From positions 1 through 64,000 of the forward strand of contig DASZNF010000005.1 in NCBI GenBank assembly GCA_035551355.1: DNA of 64,000 nucleotides. The letters run 5' to 3'. The notes under the pieces were generated by a model. It was not told the origin of the DNA, did no database searches, and worked only from the letters and a program-made list of their open reading frames with translations. The translations under genes were made by a program, and so were the position numbers. This stretch comes from DATATV01 sp035551355 (GTDB lineage: Bacteria; Actinomycetota; Actinomycetes; Mycobacteriales; Pseudonocardiaceae). Below, piece by piece: positions 17,040 to 25,496 of this stretch (position 1 is the first letter of the stretch; each line of letters begins with the position of its first letter).

Positions 17040-18489
17040 CCACCCGGGCCACGTCGACGAAAGCCCTACCGGACAACGGATGTTCGGCCAGTGCCTGCCA
17101 CCGCTGCAACGCGGCCAGGACCACCGCGCGCTGCTCGGCTCGCGGCGCGTCCCTCGGCAAACCCAGCCGCGCGGCGATCTGACCGCCCGAACCTCCCAGC
17201 AGCCGTTCGGCCTCCGCGCCGGTCGGGCCGGGCAGGCTGGCCCGGCCCGCACGCAGCATGCTCAGCACGCGCAGTTCGGTGAACTCGTGGGCGTCGGCGA
17301 TGATGTGCTCCACCATCCGGCGCACCCCCTCGGTGTCCGGGCGCGGTGAGTTGCGCAGCACGGTGTCCAGCGCCTGCAACGCCGACCGGGCCTTGAGCAG
17401 ATCGCGCCGCTCGGCGAACCGGGTGGCCAGCACCCCGCGCAGCAGGTCGATTCCGCTGCGCCGCACCAGTTCCGCGGCCAGCGCAGGCGGTTCGCCGAAG
17501 CCCTGCCGCACCAGCACACTGCCCAGCCGCACACCGAACAACCCGAACCGCTCCAGCAGCGCCGCCCGGGCCGCCGCGGACACGCCCAGGGTCGCGGCCA
17601 GCTCCGGGGAGGCGCCGGTGAACCGGTCCACCGACAACAGCGCGGCGTCCAGTTCGGCCCGCGGCGCGGTCGACAATGCGGCCAGCGCCGAGAATTCTTC
17701 CTGGCGAAGGGTGCGGGCGGTCTGCGCGAGCAGCCCGGCCACCGGCACCACCGTGCCGCACAGCACGCGCAGCCGGTCGTCGGCCCGGTAGCGTTCGGCC
17801 ACCCGGCGGGCGGACTGCAACGCGTCCAGCCGGCCCACCCCGATCTCGTCGGCACGGGACAACACGGCCACCGTGGCCAGCGGATTGCCCTGCGGCCCGG
17901 GTTGGCCGATTCCGTTGGTGTGAAAGGATTCCAGCAGCCGGATGTCGGTGCGGTGCAGGTGCCGCATCAGGTACACCACGGCGTCCGCGTCGGCCGGGCC
18001 CGCTTCCGGCGAGAAGAACCGCACCGCGTTCCCGGACACCTCGGCCGACGCCGAGCCAAGGCCCGGGGTGTCGATCAGCACGGTCTCCCGCAGGTTCGCC
18101 GAGGGCCAGTCCACCAGCAGCCGGTCCACCGCGTCGGGGGCGAGCCCGCGCAGGTCCAGCCGCAGCGCGCCGTCCACCTTCCGCACCGGCAGCCCGATCG
18201 GCGCGGATTCGTTGGGATACAAGGTGATGCGCGGTTGGTGGCCGTAGCGGTACCAGGTCACCACCTTGGTGCACTCCCCCGCGTCGGTGGGCGCGATCTG
18301 CTCGCCGACCAGCGCGTTGAGCAGCGTCGACTTGCCGGCCTTGAGCTGGCCCGCGACGGCCACCCGCAGCGGTCCGTCCAACCGGTCCAGCTGTTTTCGC
18401 AGCAGCAGTCCGGTCGGTCCGTCGTAGAGGCCGATGGCCTGACACAGCACCACCCGCACCCGGCCGAGCAGGGCTCGTGGCGAATTCAT
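16999..18489 (-). CDS. iniC: Dynamin-like GTPase, IniC homologue
   Basis: 496 aa, close to mycobacterial IniC (about 493). P-loop GQLKAGKST at 47-55, G3 'DTPGLGS', G4-like 'LSRADE'. The rest is helical, as expected for a bacterial dynamin stalk without an obvious transmembrane helix. Starts with ATGA overlap at the end of iniA, so the two are translationally coupled and probably form a heteromeric pair. Bacterial dynamins of this type remodel membrane, and iniAC is linked to tolerance of cell-wall inhibitors in mycobacteria (family knowledge). The 3' end overlaps the convergent serine hydrolase gene by 41 bp. Confidence 0.85.
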   Translation of the reverse strand: MNSPRALLGRVRVVLCQAIGLYDGPTGLLLRKQLDRLDGPLRVAVAGQLKAGKSTLLNALVGEQIAPTDAGECTKVVTWYRYGHQPRITLYPNESAPIGLPVRKVDGALRLDLRGLAPDAVDRLLVDWPSANLRETVLIDTPGLGSASAEVSGNAVRFFSPEAGPADADAVVYLMRHLHRTDIRLLESFHTNGIGQPGPQGNPLATVAVLSRADEIGVGRLDALQSARRVAERYRADDRLRVLCGTVVPVAGLLAQTARTLRQEEFSALAALSTAPRAELDAALLSVDRFTGASPELAATLGVSAAARAALLERFGLFGVRLGSVLVRQGFGEPPALAAELVRRSGIDLLRGVLATRFAERRDLLKARSALQALDTVLRNSPRPDTEGVRRMVEHIIADAHEFTELRVLSMLRAGRASLPGPTGAEAERLLGGSGGQIAARLGLPRDAPRAEQRAVVLAALQRWQALAEHPLSGRAFVDVARVVIRTCEGIVAEVS

Positions 18490-20339
18490 CCGAGCTCCTC
18501 GCTCTCCACCGAATCCGTTGTCACCGAACGGAATCCGGCCGATTCGGCCAGTTCGGCCGCGGTCGCCGCGAGGTGGTCCACCCGCGCCAGCTCCGCCTCC
18601 AGATCCAGCACCCGCCGCTCCCGGTCGGTCTCGTCCAGTTTCACCGCGCGCTGCGCGGCCAGGGTCGACTCGGTCAGCGAGCGGGACAGTTCCTCGGCCA
18701 GCTGGGTGAAATGGTCGCGCAGCATCCGGTGCGCCTCGCGTAGCAGATCCCGGGATTCCTTGCCCAGCTGGAAAAGCACCTCGTCGATGTAGCGCCGGGC
18801 GGCGTTCTTGGCCTCGGACTGGCGGCGCTGCAACTGCCGTTTCCGCTCGTCCTTGATGGTCTTGCGGCCCAGCAGCACACCGGCGGCGATGGACAGCGGG
18901 TTGAGCAGGGTCAGCCCGGCCAGTGTGCTGGCCATGCCGACCATCAGCGTGCCGCCGTAGCCGCCGCGCATGCCGATGATCCATTTCTGCCCGAAACCGA
19001 AGGATTCCGCCTCCGGCATGGCGAACTCGGCCACCCGGCCCAGCGCCGGCCCCTGGCGTCTGCCCCGCATCACCGGCAGCCCGGTCGCGCCGTCCGCGCC
19101 GAAGCGCTCGGCCACCCGGCCGGACAGCCAGCGCACCCGCTGGTTGGTCCACACGAAATTGGCCGAGGCGGCCGCGGCGACCCGGCGGCGCAGCCAGTCG
19201 GCGAACTGCTCGGCGATGGTTACCGGATCCACCGCGTCCAGTTCGAGCTCCGCCTCGTGCAGGATGCCGCGCATCCGCTCGCGCAGGTCGTGGTCGATGT
19301 CCGCGGTCAGGTCGGCGACGCCGTCACTCAGGGTCTGCTGCCAGCGCGCGGACCGGGTGCGCAGCTTGTCCACCCGCTCGGTGGCCCTGGCCAGTTCGGC
19401 CAGCAGCCCGGCGCTGCCCTCCGGATCGCGCAGCGCGGCCAGTTCGGCGGTCATCGACGCGGTCAGCTGGCCGGTCACGGCCAGCACGTCGTGCGCGGCC
19501 GACCGGTCGGCCAGCCGGCCGGAGTTGGCCATCACCTCGGTGCGCAGGTACTCGATCAGCGCCGGAAAGCCGGATTCGGCGTTGAGCCCGTGATCCTGGT
19601 GGTCGATCGCGGCGGTGCGCAGCGTGGCCGAGACCGGCAGCACCTGGGTGGCCAGCCCGGCCGCGCGCAGCCGCTGCACGTCCAGCTCGGCTATCCGCCG
19701 CCATCGCGGATACAGGTCGATCTTGGTCAGCACGCAACACACGGTCGGGCACAGTTCCGTGGTCTGGCGCAGGAACTCAAGCTCCGAGGCGGAGTACTCG
19801 CCGGCCGCGTCGGACACCAGCAGCACCGCGTCGGCGGCCGGCAGCGCGGCCATGGTGGCCGCGCCGTGCGTGGAGTCCAGCCCGCCGACGCCCGGCGTGT
19901 CGACCAGGCACAGCCCGTCGGCCAGCACCGAGCGCGGGATGCCGACCTCCACGTGCCGCAGGCCGGAGCGGTCGGCCGGGTCACCGGTGTCGGACACGTA
20001 CTGCGCGATGTGGTCGATCGGCACGCTGCGCCGCTCGGTGCGCGGCGCATCCGGCTCGGCCTGTTCGATGAGCACCAGTTCGGGCTGGTCGGCGTAGCGG
20101 ACCTCGGTGGGCACCGCGGTGGCCACGTCGTCGTCCACCGGGCAGACCGGCGCGTTCACCAGCGCGTTGATCAGCATGCTCTTGCCCTGCTTGAATTCGC
20201 CGACCACGAGCACGCGCGCGCCGGGGTCGGCCAGCCGCTCGGCGGTCCACTTCAGACGGTCCAGCAGATCGTCTCGCTGGTACGCGGTGGCCGCCCTGAC
20301 CGCGATGCCGACGAGTTCGATCGCCTTGGGGTTGGGCAC
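18486..20339 (-). CDS. iniA: Dynamin-like GTPase, IniA homologue
   Basis: 617 aa (mycobacterial IniA about 640). The GTG at 20339 is preceded by GGAGAG; upstream frame continues into hairpin and repeat sequence and is rejected. G1 GEFKQGKSM at 47-55, G3 'DTPGVGG', G4 'LTKID', then long coiled helices. The region 'GYGGTLMVGMASTLAGLTLLNPLSIAAGVLLGRKTIKDE' is a hydrophobic paddle-like membrane-insertion segment typical of bacterial dynamins. A basic, coiled-coil C-terminus follows. Membrane remodelling at the inner face of the cytoplasmic membrane under envelope stress is the inferred role. It is separated from iniB by an intrinsic terminator, so its expression depends on readthrough or another promoter. 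Confidence 0.87.
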   Translation of the reverse strand: MPNPKAIELVGIAVRAATAYQRDDLLDRLKWTAERLADPGARVLVVGEFKQGKSMLINALVNAPVCPVDDDVATAVPTEVRYADQPELVLIEQAEPDAPRTERRSVPIDHIAQYVSDTGDPADRSGLRHVEVGIPRSVLADGLCLVDTPGVGGLDSTHGAATMAALPAADAVLLVSDAAGEYSASELEFLRQTTELCPTVCCVLTKIDLYPRWRRIAELDVQRLRAAGLATQVLPVSATLRTAAIDHQDHGLNAESGFPALIEYLRTEVMANSGRLADRSAAHDVLAVTGQLTASMTAELAALRDPEGSAGLLAELARATERVDKLRTRSARWQQTLSDGVADLTADIDHDLRERMRGILHEAELELDAVDPVTIAEQFADWLRRRVAAAASANFVWTNQRVRWLSGRVAERFGADGATGLPVMRGRRQGPALGRVAEFAMPEAESFGFGQKWIIGMRGGYGGTLMVGMASTLAGLTLLNPLSIAAGVLLGRKTIKDERKRQLQRRQSEAKNAARRYIDEVLFQLGKESRDLLREAHRMLRDHFTQLAEELSRSLTESTLAAQRAVKLDETDRERRVLDLEAELARVDHLAATAAELAESAGFRSVTTDSVESEELG

Positions 20340-20360
20340 CAGTTCTCTCCACTCGATAAG

Positions 20361-20409
20361 AAAAACGCGGTCGCCCGCACGTCCGCGCGAGGCGGAACGT
20401 GCGGGCGAC
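20361..20409 (-). terminator. Intrinsic terminator or attenuator between iniB and iniA
   Basis: Perfect 13-bp arms 20370-20382 and 20397-20409 with an inner TCCGC/GCGGA stem and a 5-nt loop. On the minus strand it is followed after CGCG by TTTTT (20365-20361), the classic intrinsic layout and rare at this G+C. It lies 19 bp after the iniB stop and before the iniA start. Confidence 0.8.
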
Positions 20410-20427
20410 GCGGCTGCGACCGGAGGA

Positions 20428-21414
20428 TCACAGCGCGACGGCGTCCACCAGGCCGTGGTGCACGTCGACGTTGTTGTGCGTGTCGGTCGTGTCGGTGGTG
20501 TTGGTGCTGGTGTCGTGCGAACCCAGCTCGGTGAGGGTGTGCGTGTCGGTGTTGTGCGAGTCGGTCGAGGTCGGGTCGTTGGAGGCGACCGTGTTGTCCG
20601 ACGCGACGGTGTTGTGCGAGTCCGTGGTGTCGTGGGAATCGCTGGTGTTGTGCGAGTCGGTCGAGGTCGTGGTGGTGTTGTGCGAGTCGGCCTGCGTGGT
20701 GCTCGCACCGGCCCCGGCCACCGCGACGTTGCCGCTGCCGAAGGCGTGCACGTTGGTCGAGTTGTCCGGGTCCGACCCGGTGGCCTCGCTGCCGCCGATG
20801 GCCACCCCGCTGCCGTGGTCGGCGGTCACGCTGCCCACGTTGGACGCGCTGCCGCTGCCGAAGCTGGTCGCGCCGGAACCGTTGTTGACGTCGTTGCCCT
20901 CGCCGACGGCATCGCCGTTGCCGACCGTGTTGCCGTTGCCGACCACGTTGTGGTCGCCGGTGGTGACGGTGCCCTTGATGTCGCCGCCCGCAGCCACCGC
21001 GCCCGCGCCGGAGGCGACCACCGGGCTGTTGTCGAAGGTCTGGTGGACGTCGCCCTGGGCCCAGATGTTCTGGTTGACCGAGTTGTCCAGCACCGTGTTG
21101 TGGCTGTCGGCGTAGGAGTAGTTGTCGGTGAGGTACTGGATGTTGTGGATCGCCCCTTCCAGTCCACCGGTGCCGGGCAGCGCGGGCGCGCCCGACTGGG
21201 TGACCGACCCGCTCGGGCCGCCGCCGGACAGGCTGCGCTCGAAGTCGCCGTTCTGCTGCGCGGCGTCCACCACCAGCGGCAGGGCCTCGTGCACGTCGGC
21301 CGCACACAGCCCGTCGAAACCGTTGGCGTGCAAGGTCTCCTGCGGGTGCTCGTTGAACTGCGCCGCGGCGTTGGGGTCCTTCAGCAGGTCGAGGATGAAC
21401 TCAAGCAGGCTCAT
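20428..21414 (-). CDS. iniB: IniB N-terminal-domain protein with Gly/Asn-rich and His-rich repeat tail
   Basis: 328 aa. Residues about 1-62 match the IniB N-terminal domain (MSLLEFILDLLKDPNAAAQF, then 'ALHANGFDGLCAADVHEALPLVV'-like helices). Residues about 110-240 are Gly/Asn/Val-rich with beta-roll-like repeats (VVGNGNTVGNGDAVGEGNDV). The final 87 residues are built of DSHNT/TDSHDT units rich in His, Asp, Ser and Thr. No signal peptide or membrane segment, as in mycobacterial IniB. Function of IniB is unknown; it is the strongly induced member of iniBAC. The SD AAGGA is 12 nt from the ATG, and an 8-bp hairpin lies 30 nt upstream. Confidence 0.8.
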   Translation of the reverse strand: MSLLEFILDLLKDPNAAAQFNEHPQETLHANGFDGLCAADVHEALPLVVDAAQQNGDFERSLSGGGPSGSVTQSGAPALPGTGGLEGAIHNIQYLTDNYSYADSHNTVLDNSVNQNIWAQGDVHQTFDNSPVVASGAGAVAAGGDIKGTVTTGDHNVVGNGNTVGNGDAVGEGNDVNNGSGATSFGSGSASNVGSVTADHGSGVAIGGSEATGSDPDNSTNVHAFGSGNVAVAGAGASTTQADSHNTTTTSTDSHNTSDSHDTTDSHNTVASDNTVASNDPTSTDSHNTDTHTLTELGSHDTSTNTTDTTDTHNNVDVHHGLVDAVAL

Positions 21415-21443
21415 GAGGTGTGGTTTCCTTCAGAATTCGTTGA

Positions 21444-21464
21444 TCGGATGAGTGATTCATCCGA
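21444..21464. promoter_or_regulatory. Inverted repeat TCGGATGA-gtgat-TCATCCGA upstream of iniB
   Basis: Perfect 8-bp arms with a 5-nt loop, 30 nt from the iniB start codon. It can be a 5'-UTR hairpin or an operator for a dimeric regulator. Confidence 0.5.
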
Positions 21465-21574
21465 AATCGCCGCGGGGTTCCGGCGACGAGGACAACGCTA
21501 GGCCCGGAAACCCTTGCCGCCATCGGGATTCGCCCCCATCGCGACGCGCGCCGACCGGGGAAACGCGGCCCACG

Positions 21575-21623
21575 GCGTTAGGGGAACCCCCTGGTTTCGC
21601 CGGAATCCCGAGTTAGGGACTCG
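21575..21623. promoter_or_regulatory. Repeated GTTAGGG motifs in the iniB/hsp70 divergent region
   Basis: GCGTTAGGGGAACCCC (21575-21590) and CGAGTTAGGGACTCG (21609-21623), starts of the core GTTAGGG 35 bp apart. Both sit in short dyads (GGGG/CCCC and CGAGT/ACTCG). Placed between iniB and the divergent Hsp70 gene, they are candidate sites for the LuxR-type IniR-like regulator. Inference from position and repetition. Confidence 0.45.
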
Positions 21624-21700
21624 ATTCGCTAATGACCGGGAGAAAACGCCCGATCAATCCTCCGGCGTGACACCTTGAGCGGAAGGAAGGTGTGGGTCAG

Positions 21701-23359
21701 ATGACCTACCTGCTCGGCATCGATCTGGGCACCACGTTCACCGCCGCCGCGGTCTGCCGGCGAGAGGGCGGTGCGTGGGGCCAGGCCGAGGTGGTGCCGC
21801 TGGGCAGCCGGACCGCCGCCATCGCCTCGGTGCTGTTCTGCGACGACACCGGAGGGCTGCTGGTCGGCGAGGCGGCCGAGCGGCGGGTGGTCACCGATCC
21901 CACCCGCGTGGTGCGGGAGGTGAAGCGCCGCATCGGGGACAGCGTCCCCGTGCTGGTGGGCGGCGAGCCCTGGCGGGCACAGGACCTCGTCGCCCGGCTG
22001 GCCCGGTGGGTGGTGGACACCGTCTCGGCGCGCGAAGGCGGCGCGCCGGAACTGGTGGCCATCACCCACCCGGCAGGCTGGGGTACGCACCGGACCTCGT
22101 TGCTGGCCACCGCGTTACGCGAAGCCGGCGTCGCCGACGCGGTGCTGCTGACCGAACCGCACGCGGCCGCGGTCTGCTACGCCAGCACCGAACGGATGGC
22201 CACCGGCGCCACCATCGCCGTGTACGACCTGGGCGGCGGCACGTTCGACGCGTGTGTGCTGCGCAAGTCCGGGCTGGACGCGTTCGTGCCGCTCGGCCGC
22301 CCGGTCGGGCACGACCGGCTGGGCGGGCTGGATTTCGACGAGCAGATCCTGGGGCACCTGCGTGACTGCTGGCCCGACGCGTTCGACCGGGTGGACCCGG
22401 CCGATCCGGCGCAGCTGGCCGCGCTGAGCCGCCTGAAGCGGGAATGCGCGGAGGCCAAGGAGGCCCTGTCGGTGGACACCGAGGTGGTGATCCCGGTGCT
22501 GCTGCCGCATTTCCAGGCCCAGGCCCGGCTGGTGCGGGCCGAGTTCGAGGCGATGATCGAACCGGCGGTGCGGGAAACGGTGCACCTGCTGGAATCCGCG
22601 GTGCACGAGGCCGGGATCGCCCCGGCCGGGCTGAGCGCGGTGCTGCTGGTCGGCGGTTCGGCCCGCATTCCGCTGGTCACCGAGTTGCTGTCGGCCGCGC
22701 TGGACCGGCCGGTCGCGGTGGACACCGATCCGAAGGCCGCGGTCGCGCTCGGCGCGGCGCTGGCGCTGCGTTCGGTGGCCAACGCCGACCTGATCCCGGC
22801 GCCCGCCGCCGATCCGGCCGGTCCGACCGTGCCGTTCGTGCCGCGGGCCCGGCCACCGCGGCCGGAGGAGACGCTGGACCGGCTGACCCCGGTGCAGCGG
22901 CCGCGCCGCCGGCTGACCGGCAAGGCGCTGGCGGTGATCGGCGGGCTGGCCGTGGCCGCGGTGCTGGCCGGCACCATCACCGGCCTGCCCGACCAGCTCA
23001 CCGGGGCCAGCACGCCCGCGCACGCGGCCACCAACACCGGCGTGGCCGGCCAGTCCGCGGTGGCCGCCGGACAGGCCGGGCCCGCCGGGACCCGGCCGGG
23101 CGGTAAGCCGGGCGCCACCGGTTCGGTCCCGGCCGGCACCGGGGCGGCCGGGGCCCCGCAGGCCGGTGGCGCCGCCCCGGCCAACCCGACATCGGGGCCG
23201 ACCGCGAAGGCCGCGCCGTCCGCGCCGGCCGGCAGCGCGCCAACCTCGATGCGCAACTCCCCGCAGAGCGGCATGGTCACCCCGCCCTCCAGCCCGCCAT
23301 CGAGCGAGTCCAGCGCGCCGCCGGTCAGCGACTCGCCGACGGCACCGCCCAGCACGTGA
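21701..23359 (+). CDS. Hsp70-family protein with C-terminal membrane anchor and Pro/Ala/Gly-rich tail
   Basis: 552 aa. Actin-like ATPase fold: phosphate-1 LLGIDLGTTFTAAAV, the 'IAVYDLGGGTFDACVLRK' phosphate-2 motif and 'LLVGGSARIPLV' adenosine motif, ending near residue 375. The DnaK substrate-binding domain is absent. Instead there is one transmembrane helix (about 409-428) followed by about 120 residues of Ala/Gly/Pro/Ser-rich, probably extracytoplasmic sequence. The ATG at 21701 is chosen over the GTG at 21692 because GGAAGGAAGG ends at 21690. Divergent from iniB across a shared regulatory region, so it belongs to the same stress island. A signalling or scaffolding role rather than folding is likely. 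Confidence 0.85.
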   Translation: MTYLLGIDLGTTFTAAAVCRREGGAWGQAEVVPLGSRTAAIASVLFCDDTGGLLVGEAAERRVVTDPTRVVREVKRRIGDSVPVLVGGEPWRAQDLVARLARWVVDTVSAREGGAPELVAITHPAGWGTHRTSLLATALREAGVADAVLLTEPHAAAVCYASTERMATGATIAVYDLGGGTFDACVLRKSGLDAFVPLGRPVGHDRLGGLDFDEQILGHLRDCWPDAFDRVDPADPAQLAALSRLKRECAEAKEALSVDTEVVIPVLLPHFQAQARLVRAEFEAMIEPAVRETVHLLESAVHEAGIAPAGLSAVLLVGGSARIPLVTELLSAALDRPVAVDTDPKAAVALGAALALRSVANADLIPAPAADPAGPTVPFVPRARPPRPEETLDRLTPVQRPRRRLTGKALAVIGGLAVAAVLAGTITGLPDQLTGASTPAHAATNTGVAGQSAVAAGQAGPAGTRPGGKPGATGSVPAGTGAAGAPQAGGAAPANPTSGPTAKAAPSAPAGSAPTSMRNSPQSGMVTPPSSPPSSESSAPPVSDSPTAPPST

Positions 23360-23527
23360 GGGCTCAGCTCCAGGCGGAAACCGACCTGCGCACCGGCCGC
23401 TGCCCGGCGTCGACCGCGAACAGCTCGGGCGAACTGGCCCGGATGCGTTCCACGTCCTGCGTTACCGGCGGTCGGCCCTACGCCATGGCGAAACCCGTCC
23501 GCCATGGCGCGGGGTCGGGCGGGCTGG

Positions 23528-23962
23528 TCAGCCCAGCAGTTCGTTGAGCCGGGCCAGGCTCTGCTCGATCGCCCGCCGGTTGCGTTTGGGGAACCCGCTG
23601 ATGGAGATCAGCAGCGGAATCCGCGCGGTGGACCAGTCGAAGGTCTCGGTGACCTCGGTGTGCCCGGCGTCGACCGGGTTTAGCTGCCAGCGCCAGCGGT
23701 GTCCGTTGAAGTGCCGCCAGGCGATCAGCCGGTCCGGTTCGAACTCGACCACCGTGTTGAGGATCTTGTAGTTGACCCCCATGCGCATGTCCATGCCGAA
23801 CTTCGACCCGAGGGTCAGCAGTTCCGGGCCGCCGCCCTGCACGGCCTGCACGCTGCCCGACCCGTCGATACGCGGGTGCTGGGTGGGATCGGTCAGCAGC
23901 GCGAAGATCCGCGCCGCCGGGGCGTTGACCGTCCTGGTCATCGTGACCTGCTGTCGACTCAT
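23528..23962 (-). CDS. SRPBCC-family (polyketide cyclase/dehydrase-like) protein
   Basis: 144 aa. START/Bet v1-like pattern: 'TMTRTVNAPAARIFALLTDPTQHPRIDGSG', 'FGMDMRMGVNYKILNTVVEFEPDRLIAWRHFNGHRWRWQL' and 'HTEVTETFDWS', ending with a basic helix. Proteins of this kind bind hydrophobic ligands in a helix-grip cavity; no catalytic residues can be assigned. The start at 23962 is tentative, as an ATG at 23980 in frame is possible and neither has a clear ribosome site. It lies just downstream of the Ser/Thr kinase gene on the same strand (37 bp), possibly in one transcript. Confidence 0.75.
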   Translation of the reverse strand: MSRQQVTMTRTVNAPAARIFALLTDPTQHPRIDGSGSVQAVQGGGPELLTLGSKFGMDMRMGVNYKILNTVVEFEPDRLIAWRHFNGHRWRWQLNPVDAGHTEVTETFDWSTARIPLLISISGFPKRNRRAIEQSLARLNELLG

Positions 23963-23999
23963 CCGCACACCGTAGGACACCGAGTGACGAAACGTGTGG

Positions 24000-25496
24000 T
24001 CAGCGTTGTCCCTGACACGCCACGGTGGGCCGGGTCACCGCCATCGCGTTGGTGCCGGGAGTGGCGCCGAGGAAGCCGAAGCCGATCGACCCCATCCCCG
24101 GGATGTCGCCGTCGTAGGCCACATTGGACACCGTCACCATCCCGTTCTGCCGGGTCAGCCGGCCGTTCCAGATCTGGTTGACGGCCTGCCCGTCGGGCAA
24201 CTGCCAGGTCACCGTCCAGCCGTGCAGCGGGCCGGCCCCGGAGTTGGTCACCGTCACCTGCGCCTGGAATCCGCCCGGCCAGACGTTGGTCACCGCGTAC
24301 TGCGCGGTGCACCCGCCGGGCCCGGGCACCGGCGGGCCGACTTGTGGATCGGTCGGCGTGCTGGTCGTCGGAACGGTGGTCGAGGTGGCCGGTTGGTTCG
24401 ACGTGGTGGCGGACGTGGGTCCGCCCGCGGCGTTGGTGGTGGCGTTGTCGGTCGAATTGATCAGCACCCCGGTGATCACGCCCAGCGCCAGCAGTCCCAC
24501 CCCGGCCAGTCCGGCGACCAGGGTGCGCGGCCGGATCCCGCGCGAGCGCACCGGCTCGGGCTGACCGGGCGGCGGCAGCCGCACCGGCGGCAGGTGACGG
24601 GTCGGCGCCGGCACCGACGGGGTCCGGCCCTGCGCGACCGCGGTGAGCGCGCCGGCGATGTGGGCCATCGCCGGGCGCCGACGCGGATCCGGGTCGAGCA
24701 TCCAGCTCAGCACCTCGGCCAGCGGACCGGCGTGCCGCGGCGGCTGGTAGCGGCCCTGCGCCACCAGCAGCAACAGCGCGATGGTGTTCTCCTTCTCGTC
24801 GAACCCGAACGGCGGCTCGCCCTCCACCGCCTCGTAGAGGGTGCTGCCCAGCGAGTAGACGTCGGCGGCGTAGTCGGCGACCCGGCCCCCGGCCACCTCC
24901 GGCGCCAGGTACGCGGGCGTGCCGACCACGATGCCGGGCCCGGTCAGCGACCCGTCGCCCACCGCGCGGGAGATGCCGAAATCGGTGATCCGCACCGAGC
25001 CGTCCTCGGCCAGCAACACGTTGTCCGGCTTGACGTCCCGGTGCACGATCCCGGCCTGGTGGGCGGCGGCCAGCGCCTCGGCGACCTGCGCGCCGATCCC
25101 GGCCGCCTCGGCCGGCGCCAGCGCGCTGCGCTCGACCAGAAGCGAGGCCAGGCTGCGCGCGGGCAGATACTCCATGACCAGGCAGGGCTTCCCGTTGTGC
25201 TCCACCACGTCGTGCACGGCCACCGCGTTGGGGTGGTGCAGCCGCGCGGTGATCCGCGCCTCCCGCATGGCCCGCCGGGTCGCCGCGCGCAGCTCGTCTT
25301 CGGCCAGTCCGGCGGTGGGCAGCAGCTGCTTCACCGCGACCACCCGGCCCAGCAGTTCGTCGTGGGCCCGCCAGACCACGCCCATCGACCCGGCGCCAAG
25401 GCGCTGCACCAGCCGGTATCGCCCGGCGATCAGTTCGTGGTCGGGTAAGTCACCGTCGGCGGGCGAGCCGCCCACCGGTGCGTCGTGCTCGGTCAC
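24000..25496 (-). CDS. Transmembrane Ser/Thr protein kinase with extracellular CBM2-like domain
   Basis: 498 aa, GTG start behind GGGAGG. Kinase domain about residues 27-290: Gly loop RLGAGSMGVVW, VAVK lysine, HRD motif 'IVHRDVKPDNVLL', DFG 'ITDFGIS', and 'GTPAYLAPE'. A Pro-rich juxtamembrane segment and one TM helix (about 324-346) follow, then a Thr/Ser-rich linker. The last 100 residues (from GGCTAQYAVTNVWPGGFQAQ to the terminal VACQ) have the Trp/Gly spacing and N- and C-terminal Cys pair of family-2 carbohydrate-binding modules. Actinobacterial receptor kinases usually carry PASTA or other sensors, so a polysaccharide-sensing kinase is suggested. Divergent from a penicillin-binding protein gene. 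Confidence 0.85.
   Translation of the reverse strand: MTEHDAPVGGSPADGDLPDHELIAGRYRLVQRLGAGSMGVVWRAHDELLGRVVAVKQLLPTAGLAEDELRAATRRAMREARITARLHHPNAVAVHDVVEHNGKPCLVMEYLPARSLASLLVERSALAPAEAAGIGAQVAEALAAAHQAGIVHRDVKPDNVLLAEDGSVRITDFGISRAVGDGSLTGPGIVVGTPAYLAPEVAGGRVADYAADVYSLGSTLYEAVEGEPPFGFDEKENTIALLLLVAQGRYQPPRHAGPLAEVLSWMLDPDPRRRPAMAHIAGALTAVAQGRTPSVPAPTRHLPPVRLPPPGQPEPVRSRGIRPRTLVAGLAGVGLLALGVITGVLINSTDNATTNAAGGPTSATTSNQPATSTTVPTTSTPTDPQVGPPVPGPGGCTAQYAVTNVWPGGFQAQVTVTNSGAGPLHGWTVTWQLPDGQAVNQIWNGRLTRQNGMVTVSNVAYDGDIPGMGSIGFGFLGATPGTNAMAVTRPTVACQGQR

Noticed and set aside
23364..23453. Short minus-strand frame reading VERIRASSPELFAVDAGQRP after the Hsp70 gene
   Set aside because: Only 29 codons from a GTG with no ribosome site; it looks protein-like but is too short to call and could be a relic.
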